A DNA stretch of 12,759 nucleotides from Candidatus Alcyoniella australis (GTDB lineage Bacteria > Lernaellota > Lernaellaia > JAVCCG01 > Alcyoniellaceae), in NCBI GenBank assembly GCA_030765605.1, contig JAVCCG010000103.1, positions 1-12,759 of the forward strand, given 5' to 3'. A model generated the notes under the pieces. It was given only the letters and a program-made list of their open reading frames with translations. It had not been told where the DNA came from and did not search any database. Numbering within the stretch: the stretch's first letter is position 1; every line of letters starts with the position of its first letter. Made by a program: the position numbers and the translations under genes. Positions 6,793-12,759 of the stretch are shown in pieces.

Positions 6793-9482
6793 TAGGCGTC
6801 GGCTTTGACGATGCGCGCTGCGCAGACTTTGTACTCAGGAATGTTGGCCACCGGATCGATCGCATCGTTGGTCAACATGTTGGCTGCGGCCTCGGCAAAG
6901 TGGAAGGGAATGAAGATCGAGCCGCGTGCCACACGCGGGGTAAGCATCGCCTTGGTGGTGATCTCTCCGCGCCGGGTGGCGACCTTGATCATCTCGCCGT
7001 CCGCAATGCCTTTCTCTTTGGCATCCAAGGGGTGGATCTCCACGTGGCCGCTTGATACCAGGGCGTCGAGAATCGCCGAACGCCGCGACATGCTGCCGGT
7101 GTGGAAATGCTGCAAGATCCGGCCGGTGCTCAGAACCATGTTCCATTCATCGTCGGTCTGCTCTGCCGGAGGCTTGTAGGTCATCGGCGTAAGCACGCCC
7201 AGGCCGCGTGAGAACTTGTCTTTGTGCAGGTATACGGTGCCCGGATGCTCGGCATTGGGACACGGCCACTGAATGCCCACGTCACGAAGCCGCTCGAACG
7301 ACAGGCCCGCGTATGAAGGAGTCAGGTCGGTGACCTCTTTAAAGATCGCCTCGGGAGTGCGCGCGAACTCGTGGCCGAACAGCTTGGCCAGGTCGGCGAT
7401 GATTTCGTAATCGGGCTTGGTCTCGCCGCGTGGCTTGAGCGCCACGTTGCTCAGCTGGACCCGGCGTTCGGTGTTGGTGACCGTTCCGAGCTTTTCGGCG
7501 AACGATACCGCGGGCAACACAACGTCGGCGATCGCCGTGGTCTCGGTGTTGACGATGTCCTGCACCACCAACAGGTCGAGTTTATCGAGACAGTGCTTGA
7601 CGTGATTGAGGTTGGGGTCGGAGACCATCGGGTTCTCGCCCATAACGTACAGCGCCTTGATCTGCTCGCCGCAGGCCGGGATCATCTTGGTTAGGGTCAA
7701 GCCCGGGTTGGGGTTGAGCTCCACGCCGCCCCAATATTCGCTGAACTTCTTAATTGCGTCGGGGTTGTTTACCGGCTGATATCCGGTGAAGACGTTGGGC
7801 AGACCGCCCATGTCACAGGCGCCCTGCACGTTGCTCTGACCGCGCAGCGGATTGACTCCGCCGCCCTCGAATCCGAGGTTGCCGGTGATCAACTGGGTGT
7901 TGACGCACGATTTGACGTTGTCCACGCCGTGGCTGGACTGGGTGATGCCCATGCAGTAGTACAGGGCCCCGCGTCCGCTGGTGGCGTAGAGCTTGGCCGC
8001 TTCGTAAAGATCCTCGGGCGTAATGCCGGCGAGCTCTTCGACCTTCTCGGGGGTGAAGAATTCGAGGCTCTGGCGGTACTCCTCGAAGTTCTCGGTGCGC
8101 GAGTCGATGTAGGCCTGGTCCTGCCAGCCCTCGAGCAGAATGATGCGTTGCATTCCACAGAGCAGGGCCACGTCTGAGCCGTTCTTGTGTCGCAGCCAGA
8201 TGTCGGCGAACTCGACCAGGTCGGTGCGGCGCGGATCGCAGACGATCAGCTTGCAGCCGTGATGTTTAACAGCCTGCTTGAGCATCGAGCCGAACACCGG
8301 ATGGTTCCAGGTGGTGTTGGTGCCGATGGCCAGCACGATTTTGGAGGAAGTAACTTCGGCCATGCTGTTGGTCATGGCGCCTGAACCCAACGTGGAGGCC
8401 AGACCGGCCACCGTTGAGCTGTGTCAGAGTCGTGCGCAGTGATCGACATTGTTCGTGCCGATCACCGCGCGAGCCAAACGCTGTAGTTGGTAGTTCTCTT
8501 CGTTGGAAACCTTGGCCGAGGCCAGAAAGGCGATCGAGTCGGGGCCGTGCTCGGCCTTGATCGCACCGAGTTTGTCCGCAACATATTGCAGAGCCTCGTC
8601 CCAGCTCGCGGGCGTAAGCTCGCCGTTTTTGCGGACCAGGGGGGTGGTCAGGCGTTGATCGGAATCGACGAAGTCCAGTCCGAAGCGCCCCTTGACGCAG
8701 AGCATGCCCTTGTTCGGCTGCTGCTCCCAATTGCCCTCGTGCGCCATGGCGAAAGCGTAGTGCTCGTCTTTGGTGTGAAAGTCGATCTGGCAACCCACAC
8801 CGCAATAGGGGCAGGTGACCTTGGTGGCCTTGGTTTCCCAGGTGCGCACCGAGCCGTGGGTCTGCTTGAGGGTCAGGGCTCCAACCGGGCAGACCTGAAC
8901 GCACTCACCGCACTGCACGCAGGTTGAATCACCCATCGGCAGATCGTTGTCGCAGATAACCTTGGCTTCGTTGCCGCGGTAGCCGAAGTCCAGCACCTGG
9001 TTGACGACCACGTTTTGGCAGGCTTGGACGCAACGGCCGCAGTGGATGCACTTGTTTTCGTCGCGCACGATGCCCTCGGACGATTCGTCACGAGGATGCG
9101 GCTCGACGTCGATCTGGAAAGCGGGACGCTCAATGCCCAGGCTATAGGCCATGTCCTGCAACTCGCAAGCGCCGTTGGCCTGGCAGGAGATGCAGTTGTG
9201 GTTTCCCTCGGCCAACAACAGCTCGACGATCATCCGGCGCGTTTCGAGCACCTGCGGCGAGTTGTTGAGGATTACCATTCCGTCCTTGGCCTGCAATGCG
9301 CAGCTCTCCTGGAGACCGCGCATCCCCTCGACCTGGACAACGCAGGCGCGACAGCGCCCGGCCTTGCCGGTCTTGGCGTGCCAACACAGAGCGGGGATAT
9401 AGACTCCCGCCGCCTTTGCAGCCTGTAGTACGGTCTGACCCGGCTGTGCCGCGATCGTCTTACCGTCAATGGTGATTTGCAC
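6792..9482 (-). CDS. fdhA: Selenocysteine formate dehydrogenase, NAD-linked large subunit
   Basis: Molybdenum- or tungsten-dependent formate dehydrogenase alpha subunit, 896 residues with selenocysteine at 353. A UGA (8424-8426) interrupts the frame inside HCARL-U-HSSTVAGLA, exactly where family members have Sec or Cys, and homology continues unbroken. Domains: a NuoG/FdsA-like [2Fe-2S] domain (C33, C44, C47, C61); a His/Cys [4Fe-4S] motif (H95, C97, C100, C106); two ferredoxin [4Fe-4S] sets (C145, C148, C151, C155; C188, C191, C194, C198); the catalytic-domain [4Fe-4S] (C224, C227, C231, C262, then K264); and the bis-pterin domains. R547 in RGQSNVQGACDMG matches the conserved active-site Arg, and H354 follows Sec. 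The start is GTG at 9482, after GGGAGG at a short spacing. No Tat signal, so cytoplasmic. It interconverts formate and CO2, and its partner is the diaphorase gene 13 nt downstream. Confidence 0.95.
8394..8426 (-). promoter_or_regulatory. Sec UGA codon and SECIS-like hairpin
   Basis: Eleven nucleotides after the UGA a hairpin can form: GG (8412-8411) with CC (8395-8394), a U-U mismatch, then GGCC (8409-8406) with GGCC (8400-8397), closing the loop GGUCU (8405-8401). From memory, the E. coli fdhF SECIS has the same 11-nt distance and a loop containing GGUCU, with a U in the equivalent bulge. This hairpin would bind SelB and direct Sec insertion. The sequence also encodes the conserved VAGLAS, so part of the similarity is protein-driven. 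Confidence 0.78.
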
Positions 9483-10066
9483 AATACCTCCCGTTGCTAA
9501 TGTTGCATGGGCGTCGCTTTATTTCGGTGCAACCTCAAACAAGCATTTAGGTCGGATCTAAGTTTTCTCCCACTGTCCGATCGCTTTCGATTGTTACGAA
9601 AACAAACGATGTCTCTATACAGATAGTCAATAGGTCCATTTGATAATTTCAATGATATGACGTTGAGTGAACAACGAAAAAATCGGCTGAATAATACGCC
9701 AGGATCAACAAATTGGCAAATGAAAAAAGCTATTCCGTTATGCTGAAAAAGATATAGTTGGCCTTTGAAAATAAAGGAGATATCACTTTTGTTGCATGCG
9801 TGTTAAGTACCCTGAAATATCATTATATTAATGGTTGTCATTGGAGTGTTTCGATAGGCTGAAACAGCGATTCTCACAATAAATATTAGCCTGTAAAATT
9901 AAATTTAACGGCAAGGGAACATTGGGAGTTAGGCGCGGCCTACGCTGCTCATCCCATGCCGTGTTCCGGTCGGGTTTTCGGTTGCTCTGGATAGATAATA
10001 ATCTGATAATGCCGTCTTGAATTGATTAACGGGCTGGGTTTGGACCGACCCAGGCAGGGGCGGGGT
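9483..10066. other. AT-rich divergent intergenic region
   Basis: 584 bp without a supportable gene, markedly AT-rich between GC-rich genes, holding the control regions of fdhA (- strand) and the beta-propeller lipoprotein (+ strand). Short inverted repeats are visible: TTGTT/AACAA at 9591-9605, CGTTG/CAACG at 9661-9676 and TGTTTC/GAAACA at 9847-9866. In the fdhA leader, TTGCA/TGCAA arms could pair just upstream of the ribosome binding site. I found no convincing sigma-54 or sigma-70 promoter on the - strand and no tRNA-Sec gene. Confidence 0.6.
9982..10010 (+). promoter_or_regulatory. Possible promoter of beta-propeller lipoprotein gene
   Basis: TTGCTC (9982-9987), a 17-bp spacer, and GATAAT (10005-10010, five of six matches to the -10 consensus). 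Transcription would start near 10017, about 50 nt before the ATG at 10067. The -35 box matches the consensus poorly, so the call rests on the -10 box and the spacing. Confidence 0.4.
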
Positions 10067-12529
10067 ATGCGGCAGTTAAATCTGCACAAGGCAATCGTTG
10101 TGTTGGCAATGCTTTGTCTATTCGGCGCGTTGTTCATCGGCTGCGAGGCGGAGGATGGCGACCAGGGCGATGAGGACGAAGCACCGCGCGTGTATCGTGA
10201 TTCGCCCTGGCCGATGTTCCGCAACAACCATCTAAATAACGGCCGTTCGTTCGTGGCGCCGCTGGCCACACAGCTCGAGCCCTGGACCTTCGATACGGCC
10301 AAGGGGATGTTTCACGCTCCGGTGATTGACGGCTACGGCACGATCTACATCGGTTCGGCGGACACCAATTTCTACGCGATCAATCCCGACGGCAGCGAGC
10401 GCTGGCGGGTGGAGACCGACGAGCTGATCGACTCCACCGCGGTGGTTGGACCCGACGGCACGATCTACGTTCCGTGCGGCGATGGCTATTTGCGCGCCCT
10501 GGACCAGCAGGGGAATGAGCTGTGGCGACTGGCGCCCATTGGCGACGACGGGTTTCTCACCTGGTGGGAGGGGCACCTGACCATGCGCCAGGACGGCACG
10601 CTGTTCGCGGGCAACGACGACCGCCGACTGTATGCGATCAGCACGGAGGGAGAAGTGCTCTGGACCTTCCCCACGGGCGACCAGATCTGGTCGCTCCCCG
10701 CGTTCCACTACGACGGCACGATCTTTTTCGGCAGCAACGATCTACTTATGCGCTCGCTGGATTTCAACGGCGCAAAGCGCTGGAACGCCTTTACCCTCGG
10801 GCCGGTATCCTCGTCCCCGGCGATTTTCGACGACGGCACGACCGTGGTCGTGGGCTCGTTCGATGGGCATCTGCACGCCTTTACAACGGATCGCGGCTAT
10901 CTGCTGTGGAGCTTTCCCACGCGCGACCACATCTACTCATCGCCCGCCATCGCCGCGGACGGCACGATCTACGTCGGCTCCACCGACGGCACGCTGTACG
11001 CGATCAACCCCGACGGGACCCAACGTTGGGCCTTCGATACTCTTGACCCGATCCGCTCCAGCCCGGCGATCGACGCCGAGGGCAACGTCTACTTCGGCTG
11101 CGGCGACGGCCGAATCTACAGCCTCGACGCCCAAGGCGACCGGCGTTGGTCGTTCGACACCTCGATCTCCGACCGCAACGACCTCAACGGTTCCCCGGCG
11201 CTGAGCTACGAGGGGGCGGTGATCGGCGGTGAGTCGGGTCAGATCAACTTCGTGCCGTACGATTACTGCCAGCGCGAAGACGATCCGCGCTGCTCGCTAC
11301 AACCCGAGGAGGACATCGCGCCCGAGGGCGCGATGCTCTACCACTTCACCTCCGGCGGCAGCTCCACCCAGCAGGTCCAAGGCGAGCCGATCCCCACCGA
11401 GGTGCTGACCTTCCGGCTGGTGGTCAGGCGCAACGGCGACACGGTCCGCGCGCGGATCGACTCCGAGACTCTGCAGGTCACGGCCGAGCCCGACTTTAGG
11501 CGCCGCGTCGAGGTCTCGGCCGACGGCAACTTCGTCAGCATCATCCCCGAGCAGGATCTGGGCATGTCCACGGCCTACACCGTCGGACTTGGTGGCGATT
11601 ACATCACCGGCGGACTGCGGATCGGCAACAAGTGGATCGGCGGCAAGCGCTCGGGCTCCTTTGCCGGCGGTTTCGACTTCACCACCGCAGCGCCCACCGG
11701 AGGCGAGCTGCCGCTGTCGATCGACGAGCAGCAGGTGGACGTGCTGCTGCTTCGGCGCCTGGCCGTACCCCAGCCGCCGATGATGACCACCTTCAACCAG
11801 ATCGGCTTCGACTCCTACAACTTCCTGTTGGCGCCGGTCTTCATCGACGAACAGAACAGGCGGATGGTGCTGCTCGCGGTGGAGGGCACGCCCGGGCTGG
11901 AGCCGACGATCCTGTTCAATACGCGCACGGTGTTTGCGCTCAACGTCGAGTACGTTGATTCGTACTTCAGCGCGATCAGCGAGGGGTTCGCCGTGGACGT
12001 CAACGACGTTTCGATTTCCCTCGATCAATTCCGACTCAGCGGCAGGATCGAGCCGGACCGCACCGCCCAGAGTCTCAACGCCTACGCCGAGGTGCGCTGT
12101 TCCAACATCGAGTTCTTCGGCAGGTCCCTGGATATGCTCGGCCTGTGCCATCCGCGCAGCGGCAAGATGATTCTCAACGGCACGGCGATGTTCGCGCCGC
12201 GCGGCGAACTGGGTAAGCGCCCGACGGGCCTTGAGCTGCTGGGACTGGAATACGTGGCCGACGGCGGTTGGTACAACGGCGGATACATTGAGGCGGACTT
12301 CGCGGCCCCGGGCTTTGACGCGACGCAGCATCTGCCGGTGATCGTGGTGCTGGATTCGGCCGACAACTCGGTGCTCGACCAAAGTTACGGGTTGAGCCTG
12401 GAGCGGATGGTCAACGAATCCGGCGAGCTTAGCGGCGTGCGGCTGCACGTGCAGCCGGAGTTTAATCCCTCGGGCAAGACCTATATCGTGGTCGACAACC
12501 TGTTTCCCCTGGCCGCGGTTCAACTATAA
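10067..12529 (+). CDS. Lipoprotein with PQQ-type beta-propeller and Ig-like region
   Basis: A predicted surface or periplasmic lipoprotein of 820 residues. The ATG at 10067 follows a GGGG-rich site and gives a proper signal (basic start, hydrophobic 9-25, FIGC with C26 lipidated); the TTG at 10022 would bury that signal behind 15 extra residues. Glu at +2 fits outer-membrane sorting by the enterobacterial rule. An acidic linker (27-40) leads to about eight PQQ/BamB-like blade repeats (about 45-400) of the pattern DGTIYVGS..G.LYAI.PDG...W.F.T....SSPAI, whose DNA also repeats a GACGGCACGATCTA-like core. Around 420-545 is an Ig-like segment with the shape of bacterial adhesin or SbsA-type domains, ending in GFDFTTA. 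The last 270 residues are beta-rich and unrecognised. Such propellers usually bind proteins or ligands structurally. I do not see the Ca/PQQ-site residues of an alcohol dehydrogenase, so no enzyme role is claimed. Confidence 0.82.
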   Translation: MRQLNLHKAIVVLAMLCLFGALFIGCEAEDGDQGDEDEAPRVYRDSPWPMFRNNHLNNGRSFVAPLATQLEPWTFDTAKGMFHAPVIDGYGTIYIGSADTNFYAINPDGSERWRVETDELIDSTAVVGPDGTIYVPCGDGYLRALDQQGNELWRLAPIGDDGFLTWWEGHLTMRQDGTLFAGNDDRRLYAISTEGEVLWTFPTGDQIWSLPAFHYDGTIFFGSNDLLMRSLDFNGAKRWNAFTLGPVSSSPAIFDDGTTVVVGSFDGHLHAFTTDRGYLLWSFPTRDHIYSSPAIAADGTIYVGSTDGTLYAINPDGTQRWAFDTLDPIRSSPAIDAEGNVYFGCGDGRIYSLDAQGDRRWSFDTSISDRNDLNGSPALSYEGAVIGGESGQINFVPYDYCQREDDPRCSLQPEEDIAPEGAMLYHFTSGGSSTQQVQGEPIPTEVLTFRLVVRRNGDTVRARIDSETLQVTAEPDFRRRVEVSADGNFVSIIPEQDLGMSTAYTVGLGGDYITGGLRIGNKWIGGKRSGSFAGGFDFTTAAPTGGELPLSIDEQQVDVLLLRRLAVPQPPMMTTFNQIGFDSYNFLLAPVFIDEQNRRMVLLAVEGTPGLEPTILFNTRTVFALNVEYVDSYFSAISEGFAVDVNDVSISLDQFRLSGRIEPDRTAQSLNAYAEVRCSNIEFFGRSLDMLGLCHPRSGKMILNGTAMFAPRGELGKRPTGLELLGLEYVADGGWYNGGYIEADFAAPGFDATQHLPVIVVLDSADNSVLDQSYGLSLERMVNESGELSGVRLHVQPEFNPSGKTYIVVDNLFPLAAVQL

Positions 12530-12632
12530 TCCGCGTCTGTTTGCGCACTTGAAATAACGACCGCCGAGCTATTGTTACTTGCACCGGGGGGCGTATCGGG
12601 TGTTATCCTTAGCAATGGTCGTGGACAAACTG

Positions 12633-12644
12633 CGACGATCGTCG
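12633..12644. repeat. 12-bp palindrome CGACGATCGTCG
   Basis: A perfect palindrome that ends 5 nt before the ATG at 12650, covering the position where a ribosome binding site would be expected. GTCGTGG also occurs twice nearby (12619-12625 and 12641-12647). It could be an operator or could mask translation initiation, but the high local CpG content makes chance a fair explanation. Confidence 0.3.
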
Positions 12645-12649
12645 TGGGT

Positions 12650-12759
12650 ATGAATACTTATAGCCTCTCCCAGCGTAGCGCACTGCTTATTCTCGTGATG
12701 GCCTTGGCCTGCGCGCTGGTAGCGGGCTGTGCCGGGATCGGCCGCGGTTCGCAACCTCA
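12650..12759 (+). CDS. Lipoprotein, N-terminal part only
   Basis: The first 36 codons of a gene that runs off the right edge. The translation begins MNTYSLSQRSALLILVM and reaches LVAGC, a canonical lipobox with C27 as the lipid-modified residue, followed by AGIGRGSQP. This is a clear type II signal peptide; Ala at +2 is compatible with export to the outer membrane. The ribosome binding site is weak. It lies 120 bp after the beta-propeller lipoprotein gene on the same strand. The mature domain is outside the window, so its function is unknown. Confidence 0.62.
   Translation, partial: MNTYSLSQRSALLILVMALACALVAGCAGIGRGSQP

Noticed and set aside
6779-6865. 29-residue N-terminal extension of the diaphorase
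   Set aside because: It overlaps the end of fdhA, has no NuoE similarity, and a strong ribosome binding site precedes ATG 6778.
6792-8411. Separate gene starting with GTG at 8411 for a truncated molybdopterin oxidoreductase
   Set aside because: The frame is the direct continuation of the upstream one across the Sec UGA, and homology begins before this GTG. No ribosome binding site precedes it.
9774-9815. AAAGGAG-like site followed by a tiny TTG ORF on the + strand
   Set aside because: The ORF has only four codons before TAA, so the site is probably chance in AT-rich DNA.
9483-10066. tRNA-Sec gene near the selenoprotein
   Set aside because: No cloverleaf with a long variable arm, UCA anticodon and CCA-type end was seen on either strand.
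10067-11260. PQQ-dependent alcohol dehydrogenase
   Set aside because: The blade repeats resemble BamB-like propellers. The vicinal Cys pair and Ca/PQQ site residues expected of the enzyme were not seen, and no cytochrome motif (CxxCH) is present.
12615-12653. 12-codon leader ORF overlapping the last lipoprotein start as ATGA
   Set aside because: It has no ribosome binding site, no regulatory codon pattern, and an overlap of this kind is easily fortuitous.

Overview
This window looks like chromosomal DNA of a GC-rich Gram-negative bacterium that uses selenocysteine and can oxidise formate or reduce CO2. Support comes from GC-ending codons in the main genes, three secreted lipoproteins with acidic tethers, and an in-frame UGA at the catalytic position of a formate dehydrogenase. 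The style recalls deltaproteobacterial-grade lineages, but nothing here fixes the taxonomy.

Left part (1-2689, + strand): a 17-C homopolymer lies in an otherwise AT-rich, gene-poor start. A near-consensus sigma-70 promoter at 238-266 follows, then a short unrecognised ORF with a good ribosome binding site (295-690). Next is a membrane-anchored HD-GYP c-di-GMP phosphodiesterase with a C-terminal GAF domain (731-2689), which a probable terminator closes.

Centre (2826-9482, - strand): reading along the transcript, the first unit is a selenocysteine formate dehydrogenase large subunit (6792-9482) and a fused NuoE-NuoF diaphorase (5036-6778), 13 nt apart. A strong intrinsic terminator ends it. 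Together they would pass electrons from formate at the Mo/W site, along iron-sulfur clusters to FMN, and on to NAD+ in the cytoplasm. Formate dehydrogenase is split by its UGA into two apparent ORFs (6792-8411 and 8424-9482) but is one 896-residue gene with a SECIS-like hairpin. The NuoE half of the diaphorase has lost three of the four cysteines that normally hold the [2Fe-2S] cluster. Downstream lie a single-domain response regulator whose phospho-acceptor segment is scrambled by two compensating indels, and an uncharacterised lipoprotein with an Asp-rich tether.

Right part (9483-12759, + strand): an AT-rich divergent intergenic region of 584 bp leads to an 820-residue lipoprotein with an eight-repeat PQQ-type beta-propeller, an Ig-like segment and an unrecognised C-terminal region. 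The 5' end of another lipoprotein gene runs off the window.

I see no CRISPR array, tRNA, rRNA, insertion sequence or phage gene. The strongest candidate for something new is the two-gene selenocysteine formate dehydrogenase with its cluster-depleted NuoE-NuoF fusion.
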